The notes under the pieces: model-generated
What the model was told of the DNA's origin: nothing
Seen by the model: the letters and a program-made list of their open reading frames with translations, nothing else
Database searches by the model: none
Made by a program: the position numbers and the translations under genes
In this document: piece by piece, positions 12,659 to 21,256 of the stretch
Numbering within the stretch: position 1 is the first letter of the stretch
How the letters are laid out: the number at the start of each line of letters is the position of its first letter
DNA from: Burkholderiaceae bacterium
Lineage (GTDB): Bacteria > Pseudomonadota > Gammaproteobacteria > Burkholderiales > Burkholderiaceae_C
NCBI GenBank assembly: GCA_026125795.1
Contig: JAHCKM010000003.1
Coordinates: 558,001 to 622,000, forward strand
Reading direction: 5' to 3'
Length of the DNA stretch: 64,000 nucleotides

Positions 12659-13942
12659 ATGGCTGATCACGTCTTCAAACCCGAAACACTGGCCATCCAC
12701 GCCGGCCAGATCCCCGACACGGCCACCGGCGCGCGTGCGCTGCCGATCTACCAGACGACGAGCTTTGTGTTCGACTCCGCCGAGCATGCGGCGAATCTGT
12801 TCAATCTCGCGACCTTCGGCAATGTCTATTCGCGCCTGAGCAATCCCACCGTGGCGGCGCTCGAGGAACGCGTGGCGGCGCTCGAAGGCGGGCGCGCGGC
12901 GGTGGCGTCGGCCAGCGGCATGGCAGCCGAGGCGATGGCGCTGATGACGATGCTGCAAAGCGGCGACCACATCGTCGCGGCCGGTGCGCTCTACGGTGGT
13001 ACCGTCACGATGCTGGCGGTGAACCTGAAGAAGTTCGGCATCGAGACCACGTTTGTCGACGCGACCAGACCCGATGCGTTCGCGGCTGCCATGTGCCCCA
13101 ACACCCGCGCGATCTTTGCCGAGAGCCTCGGCAACCCGAGCCTGGTGGTGCTCGACATCGCCGCCGTGGCCGACGTGGCGCATGCGCACGGCGTGCCGCT
13201 GGTGATCGACAACACCGTGCCGAGCCCGTTGCTGTGCAACCCCATCCGCCACGGCGCCGACATCGTGGTGCACTCGGCCACCAAGTACCTCGGCGGCCAC
13301 GGCACGACGCTGGCCGGCCTCGTGGTCGAAAGCGGAAGGTTCCCGTGGGACAACGGCAAGTTTCCCGGCATGACGGAGCCATCACCGGGCTATCACGGCG
13401 TGAAGTTCTACGAGACCTTCGGCGACTTCGGCTTCACGATGCGCTGTCGCATGGAGACGCTGCGCGTCTATGGCGCGGCGCTGGCGCCGATGAGCGCATG
13501 GCAGGTCCTGCAAGGTGTCGAGACACTGCCGTTGCGCATGGAGCGCCACTGCAGCAACGCGCTCGCGGTGGCCCAGCATCTGAAAGCGCACAAGGCCGTG
13601 AGCTGGGTCAACTATCCGGGCCTCGAAGACAGCCCGCAGCATGCGCTGATGAAGCGTCAGATGAAGGGCGCTTCCGGTCTCCTCGCATTCGGCGTCAAGG
13701 GCGGACTCGAACGCGGCATCCGGTTCATCGAGAGCGCGCAGTTCATGAGCCACCTGGTCAACATCGGCGACACGCGCACCCTGATCAGCCATCCGGCCAG
13801 CACCACGCACCGCCAGCTCGACGAGGCGCAACAGCGCGCCGCCGGCGTGCTGCCCGACATGATCCGCATCTCGGTGGGGCTGGAGCACATCGACGACATC
13901 CTGTGGGACATTGACCAGGCACTCGCGAAAGCGAGCGCGTAG
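12659..13942 (+). CDS. metY: O-acetylhomoserine aminocarboxypropyltransferase (sulfhydrylase)
   Basis: PLP enzyme of the Cys/Met metabolism family that makes homocysteine from O-acetylhomoserine and sulfide. The product is 427 residues, the MetY length; cystathionine gamma-synthases are nearer 380. The PLP lysine is K209 in HSATKYLGGHG. Other family motifs include YSRLSNPTVAALEERVAALEG and LPLRMERHCSNA. The start at 12659 matches the usual MADHVFKPETLAIHAGQ N-terminus. The frame is open much further upstream but that part is repeat DNA. O-succinylhomoserine sulfhydrylase is the close alternative. Confidence 0.94.
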   Translation: MADHVFKPETLAIHAGQIPDTATGARALPIYQTTSFVFDSAEHAANLFNLATFGNVYSRLSNPTVAALEERVAALEGGRAAVASASGMAAEAMALMTMLQSGDHIVAAGALYGGTVTMLAVNLKKFGIETTFVDATRPDAFAAAMCPNTRAIFAESLGNPSLVVLDIAAVADVAHAHGVPLVIDNTVPSPLLCNPIRHGADIVVHSATKYLGGHGTTLAGLVVESGRFPWDNGKFPGMTEPSPGYHGVKFYETFGDFGFTMRCRMETLRVYGAALAPMSAWQVLQGVETLPLRMERHCSNALAVAQHLKAHKAVSWVNYPGLEDSPQHALMKRQMKGASGLLAFGVKGGLERGIRFIESAQFMSHLVNIGDTRTLISHPASTTHRQLDEAQQRAAGVLPDMIRISVGLEHIDDILWDIDQALAKASA

Positions 13943-14061
13943 ACGAGGCCACGGCGGCGGCGTAAGCTGCCGCGATTCTGTTGGTGACGGTGCGCGGTTG
14001 GTACGTTCGCCGGCCGCTCGACAGTCAGCGAGGGTGGTTTATGCGTCGCGGGCAACCGAAG

Positions 14062-14157
14062 CGCTTCGAGTTGATCGTGAACCGTCGAATCACGCACGCG
14101 ATGGGCCTGTGGCTGCCCCGCGAGGCGCTGCGGCAGGCGGCCGAGGTGATCGAGTGA
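14062..14157 (+). pseudogene. C-terminal relic of an ABC-type substrate-binding protein
   Basis: This frame encodes QPKRFELIVNRRITHAMG and continues to an EVIE end before a TGA stop. It aligns along about 34 residues, ungapped, with the C-terminus of the intact protein encoded just downstream (IMQPTKWDIVISQRLARAVG, ending in EVIG). Only this tail remains: the same frame upstream to a stop at 13963 shows no similarity. The stop overlaps the GTG of the intact gene in a GTGA, as expected if two tandem binding-protein genes once overlapped and the first lost most of its body. Confidence 0.65.
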
Positions 14158-15128
14158 GGCGGCGGCCATTCATCGTCGGCGCTGCGGCGATCGGGGCCAA
14201 CGCGGCCGCGCCGTCCCGCGCGCAAGGCGCCATCGTCAAGCGCGTGGGCTGGCTGAACAACTTTGCGCCGGACAACCCGGCCAGCAGCGCTTTCGATCGA
14301 TTCCTGGACGAGGAACTCCGGCGCCTGGGCTGGGAGCGCGGCCGCAACCTGCATTGGATCGCCAGACACGGGATTCGCGACGCCGAGGGTTGGGATGCGG
14401 CGGCGCGCGAACTGGTTGATGCGCGGGTCGATGCGATCGTGACCTTTGCCGACCCCCTGATCGGCGCGGCGCTGCGGGCTACACGCACGATCCCGATCGT
14501 CGCGATCAGCGGTGCCATCGTCGAGCACGGCTACGCACAGTCGCTCGCTCGGCCGGGAGGCAACGTGACCGGCGTGGTGTCGCAATCGTTCGAGTTCAGC
14601 GGCCGGATACTCGCGCTGCTGCGCGACATCCGCCCTGGACTCCAGCGTCTGGGCGTGCCGGCAGACCGTGCCTCCGACCCATGGCTGCAGAGCATCGAGG
14701 CAGTCGCCGCGCCGATGGGCATCAGGGTCGTCAAGCTGCCGGTGCCGCGCGCGCCGGTAGACATCGCGCCGATGCTCGATGCGGCGGCGAGCGCCAAAGT
14801 GCAGGCGCTGCGGATGTGGTTCCTGTCGGTGCTGACGCCGCCCGTCTGGCGGCAGATCACCAATTGGGCGATCGAGCATCAGGTGGTCACTTCCGGGACG
14901 CTGGTGTCGCGCGGCGAGGCGGTGCTCTGCTTCGGACCGAACCAGGAGGCACAGGGGCGCCTCCTCATCCAGCAGATCGACCGTGTGCTGCGCGGCGCCA
15001 ACCCCGCCGAGACGCCGATCATGCAACCGACGAAGTGGGACATCGTGATCAGTCAGAGGTTGGCCCGCGCCGTGGGGTGGCCGGCGCCGAGCTCGGCGCT
15101 GGTGCAGGCGACCGAGGTGATCGGCTGA
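14154..15128 (+). CDS. ABC transporter substrate-binding protein (DUF534/Peripla_BP-like)
   Basis: A putative periplasmic protein of 324 residues of the ABC_sub_bind family. The N-terminus is a short arginine-rich signal with hydrophobic part and probable cleavage after SRAQG. The mature part starts with KRVGWLNNFAPDNP, and VDAIVTFADPLIGAALRAT and SLARPGGNVTGV follow; the last is a family hallmark. The start is a GTG coupled to the end of the relic above. No permease or ATPase gene is adjacent, so it is an orphan binding protein or a remnant of a larger operon. Ligand unknown. Confidence 0.82.
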   Translation: MRRRPFIVGAAAIGANAAAPSRAQGAIVKRVGWLNNFAPDNPASSAFDRFLDEELRRLGWERGRNLHWIARHGIRDAEGWDAAARELVDARVDAIVTFADPLIGAALRATRTIPIVAISGAIVEHGYAQSLARPGGNVTGVVSQSFEFSGRILALLRDIRPGLQRLGVPADRASDPWLQSIEAVAAPMGIRVVKLPVPRAPVDIAPMLDAAASAKVQALRMWFLSVLTPPVWRQITNWAIEHQVVTSGTLVSRGEAVLCFGPNQEAQGRLLIQQIDRVLRGANPAETPIMQPTKWDIVISQRLARAVGWPAPSSALVQATEVIG

Positions 15129-15186
15129 AAACTAAACATTGGGCACTATCCTGATTTGCCCTGCAGACCGAATAGGCGACGCGATC

Positions 15187-16092
15187 ATGTTCGAACGCAA
15201 TTTGATGCAAGGCCAGCGCATCCTCGTGACCGGCGGCGGCACCGGTCTCGGCAAGGCCATGGCCGAAGGTTTTCTCGCGCTTGGCGCCGACATCGCGATC
15301 TGCGGGCGACGCAAGGCGGTGTGCGACGACACGGCCGACGCCTGGCGCGCGCAGTTCCCCGAGCGGCGCATCGACACCTTTGGCGTCGACATTCGCGTGG
15401 CGCCGGCGGTCGAAGAGATGGTGCAGGCGCTGTTCGAAGGTGGCGGTCTCACCGGCCTGGTCAACAACGCCGCCGGAAACTTCATCGCGCCCACCGAGAG
15501 CCTGTCGGCGCGTGCGTTCGATGCCATCGCCAACATCGTGTTCCACGGCAGCTTCTACGTCACGCAGGCGGTCGGTAAACGCTGGGTGGCGCAGGCCAAG
15601 GCAGGGCAGTGGCAACCGGGCCAGCCGTGCCGCAACGTGATGAGCATCATCACCACCTGGGTCGACAACGGCAGCCCCTACGTGGTGCCGTCGGCCATGA
15701 GCAAGGCCGGCATCGACGTGATGACCAAGTCGCTCGCGGTCGAGTGGGCCCAGTACGGCATCCGGCTCAACGCGGTGGGCCCGGGCGAGATCCCGACCGA
15801 GGGCATGAGCAAGCGGCTGAACCCCGGCGAGGAGCCCGGCGCACGCAGCAAGGAGCGCAACCCGATGGCGCGGCCCGGCACGTTTGCCGAGCTGCAGCAC
15901 CTGGCCACCTTCCTGATGGCGCCGGGCCAGTGCGACTGGCTCACCGGCCAGAGCGTCATGATGGACGGCGGCAACGCGCTGGCCAGCGGCGGCAACTTCT
16001 ACGAGCTGCGCCAGTGGAGCGATGCGCAGTGGCGGGAGGCGCGCGAGCGCATCGAGGCACAGAACCAGAAAGACCGCGCCGCGCGCGGATGA
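15187..16092 (+). CDS. SDR-family oxidoreductase, 2,4-dienoyl-CoA reductase-like
   Basis: A Rossmann-fold NAD(P)-dependent reductase of 301 residues. The cofactor loop is VTGGGTGLGKAMAEG near residue 12 and NNAAGNF follows. The catalytic region is not the usual S-Y-K spacing: it reads MSIITTWVDNGSPYVVPSAM then SKAG, which resembles mitochondrial 2,4-dienoyl-CoA reductase (VVPSA-AKAG pattern). This points to an acyl-CoA substrate. ATG at 15187 is chosen; an in-frame ATG at 15139 would add 16 unusual residues. Confidence 0.85.
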   Translation: MFERNLMQGQRILVTGGGTGLGKAMAEGFLALGADIAICGRRKAVCDDTADAWRAQFPERRIDTFGVDIRVAPAVEEMVQALFEGGGLTGLVNNAAGNFIAPTESLSARAFDAIANIVFHGSFYVTQAVGKRWVAQAKAGQWQPGQPCRNVMSIITTWVDNGSPYVVPSAMSKAGIDVMTKSLAVEWAQYGIRLNAVGPGEIPTEGMSKRLNPGEEPGARSKERNPMARPGTFAELQHLATFLMAPGQCDWLTGQSVMMDGGNALASGGNFYELRQWSDAQWREARERIEAQNQKDRAARG

Positions 16093-16211
16093 ATGAAGCC
16101 GGGTCCCGAAGGGCCCGGCGTTCGTCAGGCAGACGCCGCGGATCTGGCTCTGCCAGGCCGCCGGCGTGCCTTGCAGGCCGCGCCGGGCCAGTGGCCCGGC
16201 CCTTCGCCAGG

Positions 16212-16284
16212 CACCAAAGGTCCACTGGACCTTTGGTGTCCGGGCTCAGCCCCCTCGAGGGGGAGGCGCCCGCCAGGGCGCCTC
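16212..16284. terminator. Cluster of three strong hairpins between converging genes
   Basis: Three perfect palindromes follow one another: 16212-16238 with 13-bp arms (caccaaaggtcca, 1-nt centre), 16250-16263 (cccccctcgaggggg-type, 14 nt), and 16263-16284 with 9-bp arms (gaggcgccc, loop gcca). They lie between the end of the SDR gene and the end of the Liv binding-protein gene, which converge. A bidirectional transcription stop is likely, but no T-tract follows, so a repeat element is the alternative. Confidence 0.5.
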
Positions 16285-16293
16285 GGGGGTGGG

Positions 16294-17508
16294 TCAATTC
16301 CCGGACGGGTCGTACACCTTGCCGAACAGCACCCAGGTCTTGCCGTCGAAGCGCGCGAGCTGCTCGCGCTCGATCGGGTAGAAATCGCTGGGGCCTGTCT
16401 TCACGTTGACGCCGGGCAGCGTCAGCGGCAGCGTCATGTTGAGGCTGGCCGCCTGCTTCATCACGTTCTCCCGGGTCAGGTTGTCGCCGCACTGCTTGAG
16501 CACCTGCACCACCGTCTGCGCCACCGAGTAGCCGTAGACGTTGCTACCGTCCTTCAGGTCGCCGCTCGGGTAGTACTTGCCCATCCAGGCCTTCCACTCC
16601 TGCATGCCCTTGTCGTTGGCCCATTGCGGATCAGTGGGGTCCTTCAGGTACGCCGTCGTGATCAGGCCCACGGCGTTGTCCAGGCCCGCCGGGGTCAACA
16701 CCGAGCCGACCGAGGCCGACACGTTGTTCAGGTAGTGCGTCGGCTTCCAGCCGATCTCGGCCGCCTTCTTGATCGCTTGCGCGGCAAACTTCGGCGTCGT
16801 CACGTTGAAGAAGGTGTCGGCGCCCGAGCCCTTGAGCGTGACCATCTGGCTGTCGACGGTGGGGTCGGTGACCTCGTACGACACCTTCGAGACGATCATC
16901 GTCTTGGCCTTGTCGCCCAGGCCGTCTTCCAGGCCCTTGACGTAGTCTTTGCCGTAGTCGTCGTTCTGGAACAGGATGCCGATCTTGGCGTTGGGCTTGG
17001 TCTCGAGGATGTGCGCCGCGTAGATCTTGCCTTCGGTCTGGTAGTTGGGCTGCCAGCCCATCGTCCAGGGGAACTCCTTCGGATTGCCCCACTTGGTGGC
17101 CCCGGTGGCCACGAACAGCTGCGGCACCTTCTTGCTGTTCATGTACTTCTGGATCGCCGTGTTGGGCGGCGTGCCCAGCGGGTTGAAGACGAACAGCACC
17201 TCCTCTTCCTCGACCAGCTTGCGCGCCTGCTCCACCGTCTTGGCGGGGTTGTAGCCGTCGTCGAGCGAGATGTGCTTGATCTTGCGCCCGTTGATGCCGC
17301 CTTCGGCATTGACCTTGTCGAAGTACGCACCGATCGCCTTGCCGATGGTGCCGTAGGCCGAAGCCGGGCCTGAGTAGGGCTTGATGTCGCCGATCTTGAT
17401 CTCGCTGTCGGTGGCGCCGCTGTCGTACTTCTTCTGCGCCAACGCTGAGACACTGATCGCGGCGGCGGCGATGCCCGCGACGGCCAAACTGAGATGCCTG
17501 AGCTTCAT
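16294..17508 (-). CDS. Branched-chain amino acid-type ABC transporter substrate-binding protein
   Basis: Periplasmic binding protein of 404 residues (Peripla_BP_6 family). A Sec signal peptide (MKLRHLSLAVAGIAAAA, cleavage near SALAQ) precedes the mature domain with EIKIGDIKPYSGPASAYG, AEGGINGRKIKHISLDDGY and IGILFQNDDYGKDYVKG. It is the last gene of the five-gene Liv operon; its ATG overlaps the permease stop in an ATGA. The family binds amino acids, amides, urea or aromatic acids, so the Liv label describes the type and not the ligand. Confidence 0.93.
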   Translation of the reverse strand: MKLRHLSLAVAGIAAAAISVSALAQKKYDSGATDSEIKIGDIKPYSGPASAYGTIGKAIGAYFDKVNAEGGINGRKIKHISLDDGYNPAKTVEQARKLVEEEEVLFVFNPLGTPPNTAIQKYMNSKKVPQLFVATGATKWGNPKEFPWTMGWQPNYQTEGKIYAAHILETKPNAKIGILFQNDDYGKDYVKGLEDGLGDKAKTMIVSKVSYEVTDPTVDSQMVTLKGSGADTFFNVTTPKFAAQAIKKAAEIGWKPTHYLNNVSASVGSVLTPAGLDNAVGLITTAYLKDPTDPQWANDKGMQEWKAWMGKYYPSGDLKDGSNVYGYSVAQTVVQVLKQCGDNLTRENVMKQAASLNMTLPLTLPGVNVKTGPSDFYPIEREQLARFDGKTWVLFGKVYDPSGN

Positions 17509-18557
17509 GTCGTCGACTCCTTTGTCAGGTCAGGTGGAACAGGGAGGGAAGTGCCGGGCTTGACGTTGAGTTGCGAGCGCGCCGCACCCGGCTGCCAACG
17601 TGCCCACAGCTTGCGCACCATGCCCATCACGCCGAGGGGCATCAGATACATCAGAAGGATCAGCAAGAAGCCATAGATCGCCGCCGGCGCCGACTTCGAC
17701 AGCTCGTCGGCGATGTTCGGCACGAACTGGATGAACATGGCGCCGAAGAACGCGCCCGGGATCGACGCCAGGCCGCCGACGACCACGCCGACCAGCAGGA
17801 AGATCGACAGTGCCACGGTGAAGCTGTCGGGCGAGACGAAGGCGATCACCACAGCACCCAGCGCGCCGGCCACGCCGGTGAACGCGGCCGACACGCCGAA
17901 GGTGAGCGACTTGAACATCGGCAGGTTGATGCCCATGGCCGCCGCGGCGATCGGGTGGTCCCGGATGGCGATCAGCGCGCGCCCGACGCGGCCGCGCAGC
18001 AGGTTCCACGCCAGCACGAACATCACGATGGTGACCGCGAGCGTGAAGAAATAGAGCCAGCGGTCGGCGCTGAGCGGCTGGTCGAGGAAGCGGAAGGTGA
18101 ACGGCGGATCGGGCTTGACGAGCACGATGCCCTGCACGCCACCCGTGTATTCCTCCAGGTGCTTGTACTTGAGCAGTTGCGGGATCGCCAACGCCAGGGC
18201 CAGCGTGGCCACCGCGAGGTAGTGCCCCGCCAGGCGCAGCGCCGGAAAGCCCATGAGGAAGCCGAGCACGAAGCACAGCACGCCGGAGAACGGCAGCGTG
18301 AGCCAGTACGGCATGCCGACCCGGTCCATCAGGATCGCCGCCGCGTAGGCGCCGATGGCATAGAACGCGCCGTGGCCGAGCGAGATCTGGCCGTTGAAGC
18401 CGGTCAGGATGTTCAGGCCGAGGATGGCGACCGCGTACACCAGCACCAGGTTGAACTGGAACACGCGGTAGTTCTTGACCAGGAACGGCAGCACCAGCGC
18501 CGCCACCAGCAGCAGCGCCATGCCGATCCACAGAATGCGCTGTTTGTTCATCGCCAT
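17505..18557 (-). CDS. livM: Liv-type ABC transporter permease (LivM-like)
   Basis: Inner-membrane permease of 350 residues with about ten hydrophobic segments. The conserved FNGQISLGHGAFYAIGAYAA region and the GRALIAIRDHPIAAAAMGIN coupling loop identify LivM. The start is uncertain: ATG at 18557 is used, while a GTG at 18569 would overlap the livH stop by 8 nt, and another ATG lies at 18551. Its 3' end overlaps the binding-protein gene by 4 nt. Confidence 0.92.
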   Translation of the reverse strand: MAMNKQRILWIGMALLLVAALVLPFLVKNYRVFQFNLVLVYAVAILGLNILTGFNGQISLGHGAFYAIGAYAAAILMDRVGMPYWLTLPFSGVLCFVLGFLMGFPALRLAGHYLAVATLALALAIPQLLKYKHLEEYTGGVQGIVLVKPDPPFTFRFLDQPLSADRWLYFFTLAVTIVMFVLAWNLLRGRVGRALIAIRDHPIAAAAMGINLPMFKSLTFGVSAAFTGVAGALGAVVIAFVSPDSFTVALSIFLLVGVVVGGLASIPGAFFGAMFIQFVPNIADELSKSAPAAIYGFLLILLMYLMPLGVMGMVRKLWARWQPGAARSQLNVKPGTSLPVPPDLTKESTT

Positions 18558-18561
18558 GCGC

Positions 18562-19434
18562 TCAGACACGCGTCACCACGTGCTTGCCGAACAAGCCGCT
18601 CGGCATCAGCGTCAGCGTGCCGACGATCAGCACCAAGGCCACGGTGAGCTTGAGCTCGGTGCCGATCACGTAGGCGCCGAGCAGGTTCTCCAGCACGCCG
18701 ACGATCAGCCCTCCAACCACCGCGCCCCACGGGTTGTCGACACCGCCCAACAGCGCGGCGGCAAAGCCGTACAGCAGGATGCCGGCCATCATGTTGGGAT
18801 CGAGGAACACGATCGGCGCCACCATCATGCCGGCGATCGCGCCGATGGCCGCCGCCAGGCCCCAGCCGACGGCGAGCATCCATGACACGCGGATGCCCAC
18901 CAGCCGCGCCGAGTCGGGGTTCTGCGCCGCCGCGCGCATCGCCAGGCCGATCGGCGTGAAGCGGAAGAACGCGAACAGCGCCAGCAGCACCGCCAGCATG
19001 ACGAGGAACGATCCGAACTCGTGCGCCGAGAAGAACGCGGTCCTCAGGATGCCTTCCTGCGCGAACGGGCTGGGGAACGCTTTCACCGTGTGGTCGAAGA
19101 ACCAGCCGGAGAACGCGTTGAAGATCAGCAGCAGGCCGATGAAGACGCACACGTTGGTCAGCACCGGCGCCTTCTCCATCGGGCGCAGGATGGTGCGCTG
19201 GATCACCAGCCCGCCGACGAACGACACCGCGAACGTGAGGCCGAACGCCACCCAGTACGGCATGCCCTTCTGGATCAGCGCCCAGGCGATGAAGGTGCTG
19301 AAGGTCGCCATCTCGCCCTGCGCGAAATTGAGGTGGTGCGTGGCCTGGTAGATCATCACCAGCGCGAGTGCGATCGAGCCGTAGATGCAGCCGTTGGCCA
19401 GGCCGGAGAAGATCTGATGGATGACGCCTTCCAC
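18562..19434 (-). CDS. livH: Liv-type ABC transporter permease (LivH-like)
   Basis: Inner-membrane permease of 290 residues, the second half of the Liv membrane channel. LivH hallmarks are visible: ALALVMIYQATHHLNFAQGE near the N-terminus and the coupling segment AMRAAAQNPDSARLVGI. The start is GTG, 3 nt after the livF stop, so it depends on translation from the upstream gene. About eight membrane helices are apparent. Confidence 0.93.
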   Translation of the reverse strand: MEGVIHQIFSGLANGCIYGSIALALVMIYQATHHLNFAQGEMATFSTFIAWALIQKGMPYWVAFGLTFAVSFVGGLVIQRTILRPMEKAPVLTNVCVFIGLLLIFNAFSGWFFDHTVKAFPSPFAQEGILRTAFFSAHEFGSFLVMLAVLLALFAFFRFTPIGLAMRAAAQNPDSARLVGIRVSWMLAVGWGLAAAIGAIAGMMVAPIVFLDPNMMAGILLYGFAAALLGGVDNPWGAVVGGLIVGVLENLLGAYVIGTELKLTVALVLIVGTLTLMPSGLFGKHVVTRV

Positions 19435-19437
19435 TGC

Positions 19438-20151
19438 TCAGACTCCCAGGTAGGCTCGGCGCACCGACTCGTCGGCCATCAGCTGCGCGGAAGTGCCGGC
19501 CATCGCGACGCGGCCGGTCTCGAGCAGGTAGGCCTGGTCGGCCAGTTCGAGTGCCAGCTTGGCGTTCTGTTCCACTAGCAGCATGCTGACCTGGTCTTCG
19601 CTGTTGATGCTGCGCAGGATGCGGAAGATCTCGGCGACGATCTTGGGGGCCAGGCCGAACGACGGCTCGTCGAGCAGCAGCAGCTTGGGCCGGAGCATCA
19701 GCGCGCGGCTGATCGCCAGCATCTGCTGCTCGCCACCGGACAGCGTGCCGGCCTGCTGGTGGCGGCGCTCGCCGAGCCGGGGAAAACGCGAGTACATCTT
19801 GTCAATGTCGCCGGCGATGCGATCCTTGTCGCGCCGCACGTGCGCGCCGAGGCGCAGGTTTTCTTCCACCGACAGCGCGGTGAACGTGCCGCGCCCGTCG
19901 GGCACGTGCGCCACGCCCAGGCGCACCACCTCCTCGGTGGCGCGGCCCACCAGCTGCTGGCCCTCGAACAGGGCGCTGCCCGCGGTGCGCACCATCTGGC
20001 AGATGGCGCGCAGCGTGGTGGTCTTGCCGGCGCCATTGGCGCCGAGGATCGCGGTGATGCGGCCCGGCTCGAGGCCGAAGTCGATGCCGTGCAGCACCTC
20101 GGTGGGACCATAGGTGGCTTTCAGGCCCTTGACCTCGAGCAGGTTAGGCAT
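19438..20151 (-). CDS. livF: Liv-type ABC transporter ATP-binding protein (LivF-like)
   Basis: Cytoplasmic ATPase of 237 residues. Walker A is GANGAGKTTTLRA near residue 37, the signature is LSGGEQQMLAISRAL, and Walker B is LLLLDEPSFGLAP. The overall form and length fit LivF. It overlaps livG by 8 nt and precedes livH by 3 nt. Confidence 0.95.
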   Translation of the reverse strand: MPNLLEVKGLKATYGPTEVLHGIDFGLEPGRITAILGANGAGKTTTLRAICQMVRTAGSALFEGQQLVGRATEEVVRLGVAHVPDGRGTFTALSVEENLRLGAHVRRDKDRIAGDIDKMYSRFPRLGERRHQQAGTLSGGEQQMLAISRALMLRPKLLLLDEPSFGLAPKIVAEIFRILRSINSEDQVSMLLVEQNAKLALELADQAYLLETGRVAMAGTSAQLMADESVRRAYLGV

Positions 20152-21028
20152 GAGCGCCGCCCGACCGCGCGAAGGCGCTCACCCCCTCTCGGATGGGCGG
20201 GGCCGCAGGCCCAGGGGTGTCTTGATTCGTGGCCCCCAGATAGGCCTCGATGACGTCCGGGTGGTTCTGGATCTGTGCCGGCGACCCCTCGGCGATCTTG
20301 CGACCGAAGTTCAGCACCACGATGTGGTCCGACAGGCTCATCACCAGACTCATGTGGTGCTCCACCAGCAGCACGGTGATCTTGTAGCGGTCTCGGATGT
20401 CGCGGATCACGTCGTCGAGTGCCTCGAGCTCCTCGTGGTTGAGGCCCGCGGCCGGTTCGTCGAGCATCAGCAGCTTGGGTTGGGCCGCCAGAGCGCGCCC
20501 GAGTTCCACGCGCTTCTGAGTGGCGAACGGCAGGTCGCCCGCTGGCCGGTTGGCGAACGGCAGCAGGCCCAGGTAGTCCATGATCTCGTGTGCGCGCTCG
20601 CGCAGCCGCTTTTCCTCGGCGCCGACTTTCGGCAGCCGCAGCGCGCTCGACACGAAACCCGCCGAAGAGTGCGAATGCGCGCCGACCATGACGTTGTCGG
20701 TGACGGAGAGCGTGCGGAACATCGCCAGGTTCTGGAACGTGCGCCCGAGCCCGAGCTCGGCGATGCGGTGGATCGGCACGTGGGTGAGCGAGCGGCCCTC
20801 CACCAGGATGTCGCCCGACTGGTATTGGTACAGCCGGCTCATGCAGTTGAAGAGCGTGGTCTTGCCGGCGCCGTTGGGTCCGATCAGCCCGCAGATGTCT
20901 CCGCGCTGGACGTCGAAGCTCACGCTGTCGAGCGCCACGATGCCGCCGAAGCGCACCGACACGTCGCGCACGCTGAGCAGAGCAGTGCCGCCGGACGATG
21001 CAACGTTTGCGCTGACGGGTTCTGCCAT
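20144..21028 (-). CDS. livG: Liv-type ABC transporter ATP-binding protein (LivG-like)
   Basis: Cytoplasmic ATPase of 294 residues and first gene of the Liv operon. Walker A is GPNGAGKTTLFNCM, the LivG-specific LGRTFQNLAMF motif is present, and Walker B is LLMLDEPAAGLNHEE. The usual ABC signature is altered: where LSGGQ/LSYGQ is expected the sequence reads LPFATQKRVELGRAL, as in other LivG relatives. The last 24 residues after EAYLGA form a Gly/Pro-rich tail whose DNA is GC-rich. The operon promoter should lie in 21029-21256, divergent from the acyl-CoA synthetase. Confidence 0.95.
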   Translation of the reverse strand: MAEPVSANVASSGGTALLSVRDVSVRFGGIVALDSVSFDVQRGDICGLIGPNGAGKTTLFNCMSRLYQYQSGDILVEGRSLTHVPIHRIAELGLGRTFQNLAMFRTLSVTDNVMVGAHSHSSAGFVSSALRLPKVGAEEKRLRERAHEIMDYLGLLPFANRPAGDLPFATQKRVELGRALAAQPKLLMLDEPAAGLNHEELEALDDVIRDIRDRYKITVLLVEHHMSLVMSLSDHIVVLNFGRKIAEGSPAQIQNHPDVIEAYLGATNQDTPGPAAPPIREGVSAFARSGGAHA

Positions 21029-21256
21029 GTTGTGGTTGTGGGCACGCGCTCGTTGATCAGCGGCGCCAAGTCGCTCGGGTTATAGGTGGGCGGTTCCGAT
21101 CTTGCAATGCGCGCTTGCACTGTCCGCTGAGTGACAGAACGCGCTGCAGCATTGGAGTCGGGGCAGCGGCTCGGCCCGCATCGAGGAGACCGGCCATGAT
21201 CCCTTGACCGGCCGCTCCGAAGGGGCTGCCCGCAGCGCGAGGCACGGAGGATTCCA

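Noticed and set aside
16093-17373. A 426-codon plus-strand open frame opposite the Liv binding protein
   Set aside because: Antisense shadow of a recognised gene; no family features.
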